64,000 nucleotides of DNA from contig BOKF01000009.1 of assembly GCA_016860845.1 (NCBI GenBank), positions 1-64,000 on the forward strand, given 5' to 3'. This DNA is from Chloroflexota bacterium. GTDB taxonomy: Bacteria; Chloroflexota; Anaerolineae; 4572-78; J111. The translations under genes and the position numbers were made by a program. Below the pieces are notes generated by a model. The model worked only from the letters and a program-made list of their open reading frames with translations. It had not been told where the DNA came from and made no database searches. Below, piece after piece: positions 1 to 6,718 of this stretch (its first letter is position 1; each line of letters starts with the position of its first letter).

Positions 1-20
1 GTTAGGGCAAAATATCTGAG

Positions 21-80
21 CGAGGTTCATTGGGCACTCCTTTTGGTTGTGGTGACTTAAAAGTGTGCCCGTGAACCTCG
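21..80. repeat. Long inverted repeat upstream of the first gene's 3' end
   Basis: The arms CGAGGTTCA (21-29) and TGAACCTCG (72-80) pair exactly, and inner arms GGGCAC (32-37) and GTGCCC (65-70) extend the stem. On the plus strand it is followed by TTTTG, so it may terminate a gene entering from the left. A second inverted repeat, CACCAC...GTGGTG, lies at 102-121. The stretch GTTCATTGGGCA inside it recurs in the repeat at 13761-13911. No gene is seen in 1-149. Confidence 0.5.
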
Positions 81-149
81 TTTTGTTCAAATTTATCCTT
101 TCACCACGTTATAATGTGGTGCTACCCCCGACGCCGGACTTTTTATTTA

Positions 150-986
150 TCAATTCAACCGGCTCAACCGCTCTTCCATCATCTCCAAATGCTGTTTCAA
201 CCAATTGGCATCTGCGGCGTCGGGGTTGAGGAAGAGGTACCGCTGAATATCAAATGTCGCCTCCCGCAGCCGGTTGAGCCGGTAGGCGACGACGCCCCGG
301 TCTCTCAATTCCCCCATCTGGTCCGGCTGGACGAGCAGCATTAAATCAAGGGTCCGGTACGCTCGGCCCCAATTTTCCTGCCGTAGATAAATTTGTTTCA
401 AATTCATGAGCATCCGAAACAGAATGGCCTTTTTGCTGGCCGAATTGAGGAATTGCTCTCTAAAAGCGAGGCGTTCCGAAAACGGGACCCGGCACAGGGC
501 CAGGCAGTCGTCTTCGCTCAGAACTGCTCCCCCATTAAACGCATCAATATAAATTGGCGCATCCGGCACGCCATAGCCGATAATAAAATGTCCCGGCAGG
601 CCCAGGCCGGACAGAGGCAGGCCCAGCCGCCAGCCGATTTCCAGGCAAATCACACTCAGCGAGATCGGAATGCCCGTCCGCCGCTCCAAAACCTTATCCA
701 GAAAAGAGTTGTTGGGATCGTAGTAATTGTCGCCGTTACCGTGAAACCCCAGCTCTTCAAACAAGAAGTGCGTCAGCGCCTTAACCTGCTCCGGGGCGGT
801 TTTGGCCTCGTGCATGGCGGGCTGGAGGGTCTCGGCCAGGTTGTCTAACACTCCCAGGTAATAACCCGAAAGATCCAGCGTTTGGTTTAAATGCTCAGAC
901 ATCAGCAAGGCCGCCCGAGCGAGATTGATCTGCGGGTCACTTTTGGCCAATTCTCTGCCGAAAGCCTCTTTGGCTGTGGATGGCAT
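150..986 (-). CDS. SirB1-like transglutaminase-fold protein with TPR tail
   Basis: A 278-residue protein of the SirB1/Transglut_core2 family. The family domain covers roughly residues 40-190, with the conserved cysteine in LSVICLEIG and the histidine in LPGHFIIGY, which correspond to the transglutaminase-like Cys and His. Residues 190-270 look like TPR helices (NWGRAYRTLDLML, then YRLNRLREA and FLNPDAADAN). The biochemical role of SirB1 proteins is not settled, so no reaction is assigned. The ATG at 986 is preceded by AAGGGA at a somewhat long spacing. The gene is separated by 35 nt of repeat-bearing DNA from the HAD gene upstream on the same strand, so co-transcription is possible. No signal peptide or membrane segment is visible, so it is probably cytoplasmic. 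Confidence 0.85.
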   Translation of the reverse strand: MPSTAKEAFGRELAKSDPQINLARAALLMSEHLNQTLDLSGYYLGVLDNLAETLQPAMHEAKTAPEQVKALTHFLFEELGFHGNGDNYYDPNNSFLDKVLERRTGIPISLSVICLEIGWRLGLPLSGLGLPGHFIIGYGVPDAPIYIDAFNGGAVLSEDDCLALCRVPFSERLAFREQFLNSASKKAILFRMLMNLKQIYLRQENWGRAYRTLDLMLLVQPDQMGELRDRGVVAYRLNRLREATFDIQRYLFLNPDAADANWLKQHLEMMEERLSRLN

Positions 987-1011
987 CTTAAGTTTCCCTT
1001 TAAAGCCTTCC

Positions 1012-1040
1012 CGTCTACCGTCTACTGTCTACCGTCTACC
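1012..1040. repeat. Tandem heptamer CGTCTAC, four copies
   Basis: Four head-to-tail copies run from 1012 to 1039 (CGTCTAC, CGTCTAC, TGTCTAC, CGTCTAC). The array straddles the 3' end of the HAD gene, so its last codons and TAG stop are read from the repeat. Only one strand orientation is present here, unlike the palindromic short-period repeats further along the window. Confidence 0.75.
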
Positions 1041-1762
1041 CAATCCAATACCTGGCTCAATTCCGTAATACGCTGGACACCCGTGGGCAGCTTTTCCGGC
1101 GCGGGCTGGTTGGAGCGGTCGCACCACAGGCCGCAGGCATAGCCGCCCGCCTCGACCGCGCCGACGGCGTCCACTTCCAGGTTGTCGCCGACATACAAAC
1201 ACCGCTCGGTGGGCGTTTCAAGCCGGGCCGCTGCCTCGACAAAGATAGCCGGGTCAGGCTTGTAGAGGTCCAATTCACCGCTGATGAGGATATGCTGGGG
1301 TTGGATAAATTCGCCCAGGCTGGCTTCGATCACCGGCCGGATAATGGGTGAGTGGTTGGTGATGATGGCCAGCCGCAGCCCTTGCGCCGCCAGGGCCTGC
1401 AGAGCAGGCAGCGTGTCCGGGTAAAAGACAAACGGCAGATGAGCGTAGGCGTTATAAATTTTCTCCGCTACTTCGGGCAGCGCCTCCGGGTGACCCAGTA
1501 GCTCCAAAAGCTGCTGGTAATAAACAATAAGACCTTGCTTTGTTTGCGGGGCCAAAGGACCGGGTAGCCGGCCCGCCTCGATGCGCGCCTGGCGTTCCTG
1601 CCTGGCCGCCTCGATGAGGTCATGGTTATAACTCAGGCCGACATGCCGCAGCAGCGCCGAGGTCCGCTCCACCGTCGAAACATCGCCCAGCGCTGCGCCC
1701 AGGGTCATGTCCCAATCGAAAAGAACTGCTTTGATTTTGACTGGGTTTGAAGGGTTTGTCAT
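1022..1762 (-). CDS. HAD-superfamily hydrolase (phosphatase-like)
   Basis: A 246-residue soluble protein with all four HAD motifs. Motif I is FDWDMTLG (D-x-D-x-T with the nucleophile Asp), motif II is the Thr in AIITNHSP, motif III is the Lys in DLYKPDP, and motif IV is VGDNLEVDAVGA. The helical cap between motifs I and II is typical of subfamily IA (YjjG/phosphoglycolate-phosphatase-like). It probably hydrolyses a small phosphomonoester, but the substrate cannot be read from the sequence. Its ATG overlaps the stop of the upstream LysM gene by four bases (ATGA), so the two are likely translationally coupled. The last residues (VDGRQ) and the stop codon lie inside the CGTCTAC tandem repeat, which suggests a recently remodelled C-terminus. 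Confidence 0.88.
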   Translation of the reverse strand: MTNPSNPVKIKAVLFDWDMTLGAALGDVSTVERTSALLRHVGLSYNHDLIEAARQERQARIEAGRLPGPLAPQTKQGLIVYYQQLLELLGHPEALPEVAEKIYNAYAHLPFVFYPDTLPALQALAAQGLRLAIITNHSPIIRPVIEASLGEFIQPQHILISGELDLYKPDPAIFVEAAARLETPTERCLYVGDNLEVDAVGAVEAGGYACGLWCDRSNQPAPEKLPTGVQRITELSQVLDWVDGRQ

Positions 1763-2652
1763 TTTTTCTTCTTGTTAGGGATAATCAGCTTCTGCCCGCT
1801 GCGGATCATGCGTGGATCTTCCAGACCGTTGCGGGTAACAATGGCTTCGATGGTCACGTCAAATTGCAGGGCGATGCCGCCCAGGGTGTCGCCGGGCTGG
1901 ACGATGTAGATGCGCGGCGTTGGGCTGGGCGTGGGCGTGGGCGGCTGGGTGGCGTCGGTGGGCCGGATGACGGCTTCTTCGGTGAAGCCGAGGCTGGCGA
2001 GCATGGCCTGGAACACCGGTTCAGCCGCTGACCATTTTTCGCCGGGAGCGAGGGCGACAAGATAATAGCCGACGTCGTTGTGGCTGGTTACGGCCACCCT
2101 GGCTCGGCCCGGCTGGCCGCTGGCGCTGTCGCTAAAGTTCAAATCGGTCAAGGTCCAGGTTGCCCCGGCCATGGTGGTGGTACTTTGTTGGAAAAGTTTG
2201 GTGTTGGCCGGAAAGTCGGCTAAAATATTGGCTAGGACAGCCGCGGGTTCGATGCTGTTGTCGCTCGAAATACCGGCCCACAGCGCCGGTTCTACCCCCT
2301 GTCCCGGCTCAAGCCCGGCGGTAGTCGGTGCAAAAATGACCCGCAGCGAGGTTTCCCTTTTACGCCAGCCGCTGGGATAATCCAGCGTCAGACCCAGGGC
2401 CACGCTGCGAAAGGGGAGCATGTCCACCGGGCCTGGTGTAACGGCTGCCAGCGGGGCAATGGTCGGCGTTGGGCCGGGGTGGGGTGAGGGGGCCTCAAAA
2501 ACGGCGTCTCGACTGAGAGCCAGGGTGTTGCCGGTGAGCAGGATGATCGCCGTGATGATGACCAGGGCGGTAAAAGAAAAAACAAGCAGCGCCATCAAGA
2601 TGATCCGGGCGATCTGCCCCGGGCCGCTGGATTGGGGTTTGGGCTGAAACAT
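1759..2652 (-). CDS. Membrane-anchored LysM-domain protein
   Basis: About 297 residues from the chosen start. The ATG at 2652 is preferred over an upstream in-frame start at 2700 because GGAG lies about eight bases before it and the protein then begins MFQPKPQ just ahead of one transmembrane helix (IARIILMALLVFSF onward). The outer part has a region like PsbP or other lipoprotein-like folds (LGLTLDYPSGW), then a Pro/Thr-rich linker (PTPTPSPTP), then a C-terminal LysM domain (YIVQPGDTLGGIALQ ... IRSGQKLIIP). LysM binds peptidoglycan or other N-acetylglucosamine polymers, so a cell-envelope position is likely. It is coupled to the downstream HAD gene and divergent from msrP across 224 nt. The specific function is unknown. 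Confidence 0.8.
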   Translation of the reverse strand: MFQPKPQSSGPGQIARIILMALLVFSFTALVIITAIILLTGNTLALSRDAVFEAPSPHPGPTPTIAPLAAVTPGPVDMLPFRSVALGLTLDYPSGWRKRETSLRVIFAPTTAGLEPGQGVEPALWAGISSDNSIEPAAVLANILADFPANTKLFQQSTTTMAGATWTLTDLNFSDSASGQPGRARVAVTSHNDVGYYLVALAPGEKWSAAEPVFQAMLASLGFTEEAVIRPTDATQPPTPTPSPTPRIYIVQPGDTLGGIALQFDVTIEAIVTRNGLEDPRMIRSGQKLIIPNKKKK

Positions 2653-2727
2653 TGACGGACTCCATCGCCCACAAGGTGGACTACCGGGGTATGATACCAA
2701 TTTTAGAAGTTGTTGCCAATTTAGGAG

Positions 2728-2801
2728 CTTAATAATTTTGCCAGCTCCCCTTTCGTTCCCAAACCCGGTTTGGAAACCAGATGGCGAGTTCTTAATAATT
2801 T
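2728..2801. promoter_or_regulatory. Direct repeats and palindrome in the divergent LysM/msrP spacer
   Basis: CTTAATAATTT occurs at 2728-2738 and again at 2791-2801. Between them lies the near-perfect palindrome CCAAACC-C-GGTTTGG (2759-2773). The position between divergent genes makes this a candidate operator or promoter region, but no clear sigma-70 pair could be assigned to either gene. Confidence 0.3.
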
Positions 2802-2876
2802 GGTAAGAAAGTCGGTTTATAGTGGGGATGTAACAAAAATGGGTGTCGCTAGACTAACCGAGTGTTAGGAGGAGTT

Positions 2877-3824
2877 ATGATCAAAATTCGTTCGTCTGAA
2901 ATTACCCCGGAACACATCTATCTTTCCCGGCGCAAATTTATGGTGGGCATTGGGGCGCTGGCGGCCAGTTCGGCCCTGTTGGCGGCCTGCGGCGTCCAAG
3001 ATGCCACGGTGAAGGAGGATGAGACTAAGCCCACAGACTTGAAAACCACGGCCACCACCGACGAGTTGGGCGATAAGCTGACTACCTTTGAAGCAGTGAC
3101 CACCTACAACAACTACTATGAGTTCTCGACCAGCAAAGAAATGGTGGCTAAGCTGTCCACAGATTTCAAAACCTCGCCCTGGACCATTGAGGTCGGGGGG
3201 TTGGTCAACAAGCCCGCAACTTATGGCTTCGAGGATTTGCTCAAGAAGTTCACCCAGCAGGAGCGCATCTATCGCCTGCGCTGCGTCGAAGCCTGGTCTA
3301 TGGTCATTCCCTGGCAGGGCTTTCCCCTGGCCGAACTTTTGAAAGAAGTAGAACCGACCTCCCAGGCCAGGTACGTCCGCTTTGAAACCCTGTTTGACCC
3401 GGAGCAGTTGCCTGGCCAGGAAAGCGCCTGGTACACCTGGCCCTACGTCGAAGGGCTGCGCCTGGACGAAGCCATGAATGACCTGGCTATCCTGTCCACA
3501 GGCTTGTACGGCAAGGAGCTGCTGCCCCAGAACGGCGCGCCGATTCGCCTGGTGGTCCCCTGGAAGTACGGCTTCAAGAGCATCAAGTCTATTGTGAAAA
3601 TTGACCTGGTGGAAGAACAGCCGACCTCTCTCTGGATGGCCGCCGCGCCCAACGAATACGGCTTCTATGCCAACGTCAATCCGGCGGTGGACCATCCCCG
3701 CTGGTCCCAGGCCAGCGAGCGGCGCATCGGCGAATTTGGCCGGCGAGCGACGCTGCCCTTCAACGGTTATGAAGAGGAAGTGGCCCAGCTTTACAAGGAT
3801 ATGGATTTGAGGGCCAACTATTAA
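2877..3824 (+). CDS. msrP: Protein-methionine-sulfoxide reductase, catalytic subunit MsrP
   Basis: This is the molybdopterin subunit that reduces oxidised methionines in envelope proteins, fed with electrons by MsrQ. From the ATG at 2877 (AGGAGGAG just upstream) the product has 315 residues, close to the family's usual length. It carries a twin-arginine signal (SRRKFM, Arg18-Arg19) followed by a hydrophobic stretch ending in ALLAACG, so Cys38 could also be lipidated. The molybdenum-ligand cysteine is Cys136 in [12 protein letters not shown]. Other strongly conserved blocks are [19 protein letters not shown] and [20 protein letters not shown]. The stop overlaps the msrQ ATG by one base (TAATG), so the two subunits are co-translated. 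An in-frame ATG at 2862 is less likely because the ribosome-binding site lies inside it. Confidence 0.95.
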   Translation: MIKIRSSEITPEHIYLSRRKFMVGIGALAASSALLAACGVQDATVKEDETKPTDLKTTATTDELGDKLTTFEAVTTYNNYYEFSTSKEMVAKLSTDFKTSPWTIEVGGLVNKPATYGFEDLLKKFTQQERIYRLRCVEAWSMVIPWQGFPLAELLKEVEPTSQARYVRFETLFDPEQLPGQESAWYTWPYVEGLRLDEAMNDLAILSTGLYGKELLPQNGAPIRLVVPWKYGFKSIKSIVKIDLVEEQPTSLWMAAAPNEYGFYANVNPAVDHPRWSQASERRIGEFGRRATLPFNGYEEEVAQLYKDMDLRANY

Positions 3825-4471
3825 TGAAGACGCTGCGGAAAAATTGGCTGCGTATTTTGACCCACGTCGGGGCGCTGACGCCGCTGGCCTGGCTGTTATG
3901 GGATTACTGGTTCGACAACCTGACAGTCAATCCCATCCAGGATATTACCTTTCGTACCGGCAAGCCGGCCCTGATCCTGCTGGTTCTGTCGCTGGCCTGC
4001 ACCCCGGTGAACACCTTGTTTGGCTTCAAGCAGGTGCTGTCGCTGCGCAAGCCGCTGGGGCTATACGCCTTTATGTACGTTTGTCTGCACTTTTTGACGT
4101 TTGTCGGGCTGGATTACGGCTTTGACTGGGGCCTGCTCTATGAAGCCATCTTTGAGAAACGCTACGCCCTGGTCGGATTTGCCGCTTTCCTGATCTTGCT
4201 GCCGCTGGCTCTCACTTCGACCCAGGGCTGGATGCGGCGGCTGGGCAAGAATTGGAAGCGGTTGCATCGCTGGGTTTACCTGGCCGGCCTGCTGGCTGTC
4301 GTCCATTATGTCTGGCTGGTCAAGTCGGACATCCGCGAGCCGCTGCTGTATGGTGCAGCAGTCGTTTTGCTCCTCTGCTTGCGCCTGCCTGCCGTGCGCA
4401 AAGCCGCAACCAGTTTTCGCAGCCGCTTCAAAAAGAATCGCCGCGCCCGAACGGTTATTGACAGCGTTTAG
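3824..4471 (+). CDS. msrQ: Heme-binding membrane subunit MsrQ
   Basis: A 215-residue integral membrane protein of the ferric-reductase-like family (YedZ/MsrQ). It carries electrons from the quinone pool or cytosolic donors through b-type heme to MsrP outside. Five or six hydrophobic helices are visible. Candidate heme-ligand histidines are in CLHFLTFVGLDYG and in HRWVYLAGLLAVVHYVWLV, both in typical family positions. It starts by a one-base overlap with the msrP stop and is followed within 20 nt by a strong intrinsic terminator, so msrPQ is a closed two-gene operon. The C-terminal tail is short and basic (FRSRFKKNRRARTV), consistent with a cytoplasmic end. Confidence 0.93.
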   Translation: MKTLRKNWLRILTHVGALTPLAWLLWDYWFDNLTVNPIQDITFRTGKPALILLVLSLACTPVNTLFGFKQVLSLRKPLGLYAFMYVCLHFLTFVGLDYGFDWGLLYEAIFEKRYALVGFAAFLILLPLALTSTQGWMRRLGKNWKRLHRWVYLAGLLAVVHYVWLVKSDIREPLLYGAAVVLLLCLRLPAVRKAATSFRSRFKKNRRARTVIDSV

Positions 4472-4488
4472 CCTAAATTTTAACTTGC

Positions 4489-4518
4489 AGCCCCGCTAAT
4501 TGGCGGGGCTTTTTTTTT
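4489..4518 (+). terminator. Intrinsic terminator of msrPQ
   Basis: AGCCCCGC (4489-4496) and GCGGGGCT (4503-4510) form a perfect eight-pair GC stem with a six-base loop, followed directly by a run of eight or nine T. It lies 18 nt after the msrQ stop. Confidence 0.92.
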
Positions 4519-4527
4519 GGAACATAA

Positions 4528-4582
4528 AGGAGTCCAAAACTTGCTTTGTGCTCAACAAAGCAAGCTTTGGACTCCTGTTTTT
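4528..4582. terminator. Long hairpin between convergent msrQ and K-channel genes
   Basis: The outer arms AGGAGTCCAAA (4528-4538) and TTTGGACTCCT (4566-4576) are perfect. The inner arms CTTGCTTTGT and ACAAAGCAAG continue the stem. GTTTTTT follows on the plus strand, and no comparable T run follows on the minus strand. It may back up the first terminator or block convergent transcription. Related GGAGTCC...GGACTCC hairpins lie near 13701 and 14733. Confidence 0.6.
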
Positions 4583-5388
4583 TATCCTTCGGAGAGGACC
4601 TTGTGGGGAGCGGCGGTTTTGAGGGGCAGATCAGCCCTGTGGAAGTAGGCCGACAAATCCAAGGCCTCGTGGCGCAGCACCGACTCCAGCAGCTTTTTGC
4701 TGTCCAGCACCACAATCGGGCCGAGCAGGTGCTCGGTAAACTCGGATTTGGGCTTGTGCATTTCGACGAAGATGGTGGCGTGTTTGTTCAGTTTTTGGAT
4801 GCGCGAGACCGTGTGCAGCGTTTTTAGATCAGGCTCCTGGAAGCGGGCGTTGGCAAAGACAAAGATGTAAGCGGCCTCCCCAATGTTGGCCTGCTGCAGC
4901 GCCGCCGGGCTGATCGGCACGCCGCGCACAAAGTGGTACTGCGGATAGGGATTGACCGTGACCAGGTCGGAAATAATCACCACCTCGTGGTGAGCCAGCT
5001 CCGGGTAGCGATCCAGCACTTGCAGCAGCTCGTCGGCGAAGGCGGTATATTCGCAGATGACAAGGTGATTTTTGGCTTTGATCTGGGCCATACCCAGCCG
5101 GTCTTTATTGACAAACTGCTCCACGGAATTGGCCGTTAGCGTGATGAAGTTGGTGTACAGGTAAATGCCGACAATAAACGTAATGGCCGCGGCAATCCGT
5201 CCCTGGGTCGTGTGCGGGGCAATATCGCCGTAGCCCACCGTCGTCGAGCTGACGATCCACCACCAGACCACATCGCCAAAGGAGGTGATGCCGGGGTTAA
5301 CCCCGTGCTCATAGGTCCAAAACAGCGCGCTGGTAACGGCAAAACTAATTAAGAGCAAAAGGCCCAAAAATCGAATTTGCTTTTTCAT
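4582..5388 (-). CDS. Two-TM potassium channel with TrkA-N-like regulatory domain
   Basis: A 268-residue ion channel. TM1 is at about residues 5-24. The pore helix leads to the selectivity filter TVGYGD (residues 50-55), and TM2 is at about 70-92 (AAAITFIVGIYLYTNFI). The remainder resembles an RCK/TrkA-N domain that would gate the pore by ligand binding. The Rossmann glycine motif that normally follows the first strand is not intact: here it reads HLVICEYTAFADELL, without the usual G-x-G pattern. Nucleotide binding may therefore be lost or changed. Four subunits would form the pore in the cytoplasmic membrane. The gene is transcribed alone, convergent to msrPQ. Confidence 0.88.
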   Translation of the reverse strand: MKKQIRFLGLLLLISFAVTSALFWTYEHGVNPGITSFGDVVWWWIVSSTTVGYGDIAPHTTQGRIAAAITFIVGIYLYTNFITLTANSVEQFVNKDRLGMAQIKAKNHLVICEYTAFADELLQVLDRYPELAHHEVVIISDLVTVNPYPQYHFVRGVPISPAALQQANIGEAAYIFVFANARFQEPDLKTLHTVSRIQKLNKHATIFVEMHKPKSEFTEHLLGPIVVLDSKKLLESVLRHEALDLSAYFHRADLPLKTAAPHKVLSEG

Positions 5389-5491
5389 TCAGCTTGAAAC
5401 TCAAATTTCATACTCAAGCTCGGTTCAACACTGATGAACATATCATTAACGCGAAGTGGCTGAGAAGATTTGAGAACGCCGATCCCGATCA

Positions 5492-5956
5492 TCACGGGTG
5501 AAGCGAGGGATTATCGAAGCTCAATCCTTCAGCTTCAGCCGCCGCATTTAAACGATCATCGGCTGAAAGAAAAACGAGAGGCCGTAATTGGGCAATTTGC
5601 AGCGCCTGGTTGGGAATGAGGGCTGAGGCTAACTGAACAGCGTCATAGGCTCGGAGTGGATGGCGTTCCAGCAAATCACGGGCCAGAGTGACAACATTCA
5701 AGTCTAATTCGATAAGGTCATATTCGGTGGCGCTATGGGCGGTAAATGCTTGAGTGGCGACAGCGCAATCGGCGGCCGGAGCAGAGCCTTCTCGACGCCG
5801 TCGGGCCAGCGCGCTATAATCCTCAACCATCGTCAGGCGAGCCGTTAAGAGCGTATGACCGGCTGCCGGTGCAACCAGAGTTTGTACCCAGGCCGTCCCG
5901 GTTTCTTGAACATAGCGTTTGATTAGGGCGCTGGTATCCAAATAACAGGTGGTCAT
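5492..5956 (-). CDS. PIN-domain toxin (VapC-like ribonuclease)
   Basis: A 154-residue PIN-domain protein, the toxin of a type II toxin-antitoxin pair. It would cleave RNA using Mg2+ held by a cluster of acidic residues. Visible acids are Asp in CYLDTSALIKRY near the N-terminus, Glu in MVEDYSALARRR, Asp in LRAYDAVQLASAL and Asp in FLSADDRLNAAA. The length is typical. Its ATG overlaps the stop of the upstream antitoxin gene by four bases (ATGA), the usual arrangement that gives the antitoxin first. The cognate RNA target cannot be predicted. Confidence 0.88.
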   Translation of the reverse strand: MTTCYLDTSALIKRYVQETGTAWVQTLVAPAAGHTLLTARLTMVEDYSALARRRREGSAPAADCAVATQAFTAHSATEYDLIELDLNVVTLARDLLERHPLRAYDAVQLASALIPNQALQIAQLRPLVFLSADDRLNAAAEAEGLSFDNPSLHP

Positions 5957-6246
5957 CGCCCTTCTCGTTCAGCGATGATCAGGTCTGACAGCGGGCCGGC
6001 CTGCCCCAGCGTTTGAGCAGCGGCAGCCAACTCTTTTTCCGAAACCGGTTGAGGTCTTTCAGCCATCATCTGCGGCCTGACGATACCTGCCGCTATCAAA
6101 ACCTGGCGTACCTGCTGGCGTTCTTCTGCAGCAGCGGTCTCCGGCTTGACGATTTGAAGTTCAACCCGGCTATGTTCCGGCAGCGCCAGCGGACTGAGCG
6201 GGCGCAGTACCCCATTTTCATAGACAGCCATAATGGTTTTATTCAT
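5953..6246 (-). CDS. DUF104/AF2212-like antitoxin
   Basis: A 97-residue protein whose first 40 residues match the AF2212-like antitoxin family (DUF104): AVYENGVLRPLSPLALPEHSRVELQI. The rest is helical and probably wraps the PIN toxin encoded next. It starts with ATG at 6246, with GGAG eight bases upstream, and overlaps the toxin gene by four bases. A good sigma-70 promoter lies 34-62 nt upstream. Family knowledge suggests the pair neutralises itself and may autoregulate, but this fold is not a classic DNA-binding domain, so autoregulation is uncertain. Confidence 0.82.
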   Translation of the reverse strand: MNKTIMAVYENGVLRPLSPLALPEHSRVELQIVKPETAAAEERQQVRQVLIAAGIVRPQMMAERPQPVSEKELAAAAQTLGQAGPLSDLIIAEREGR

Positions 6247-6279
6247 CTCACCTGCTCCAGAGGGCTACGGATAGGTGAA

Positions 6280-6308
6280 ATTGTAACACGGCGTTAGAGT
6301 GGCGTCAA
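6280..6308 (-). promoter_or_regulatory. Sigma-70-type promoter of the toxin-antitoxin pair
   Basis: Read on the minus strand, TTGACG (6308-6303) and TACAAT (6285-6280) are separated by exactly 17 bases. Both hexamers differ from consensus at one position. The -10 element is about 34 nt before the antitoxin ATG. Confidence 0.65.
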
Positions 6309-6457
6309 TCTATTAATAAAAACCTTCATCTGCCCCTCAAAAACCCCCACAAATTAGGGTGTTGCCATTGCTTTTTCCGTAGTACAATCGTCTCATTAGT
6401 GACAAAAAGTACGAATATCCCGCTTTGCCCACTTTGCCCAATTTGGAAAACCTTAAA

Positions 6458-6706
6458 ATGACAACCCAACGAACGATTTCAGCTTCCGAATTACGTGACC
6501 ACCTTAGAACCGTCGTCAATGAAGTTTGCTACGGCCAGGCCGAGTACCTGGTCGTCAAGTTTGGCCAGCCGGCAGCGGTTATCATCAGCCCGGCCGATTT
6601 CGAGCTGTTGCAGCAGGCCAGGCAGCAGCTTGACCCAGCCGACCTAACCATTTCTGTTCCTGAAGAACGGACCCAATCACCCTTCCCAAACCCTCAAACT
6701 CAATAA
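6458..6706 (+). CDS. Phd/YefM-family antitoxin, no toxin partner seen
   Basis: About 82 residues from the ATG at 6458. An in-frame TTG at 6425 has no ribosome-binding site and would add a low-complexity leader, so it was not chosen. The N-terminal half is the Phd/YefM dimerisation and DNA-binding fold: TISASELRDHLRTVVNEV, then EYLVVKFGQPAAVIISPADFELLQQ. Members usually precede a RelE/YoeB or Doc toxin, but the next gene, 12 nt on, is the 2320-residue secreted protein. The antitoxin is therefore an orphan, and if it keeps autorepression it would also control the giant gene. Upstream lie TTTGCCCA-C-TTTGCCCA direct repeats (about 6425-6441), which could be its operator, and a weak TTGCCA/TACAAT pair (6362-6388, spacer 15). 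Confidence 0.78.
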   Translation: MTTQRTISASELRDHLRTVVNEVCYGQAEYLVVKFGQPAAVIISPADFELLQQARQQLDPADLTISVPEERTQSPFPNPQTQ

Positions 6707-6718
6707 GGAGAACGACAA

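Noticed and set aside
83..115. TTGTTC and TATAAT as a plus-strand promoter
   Set aside because: The spacing is 21 bases and the transcript would run antisense to the SirB1-like gene. TATAAT also falls inside a small inverted repeat.
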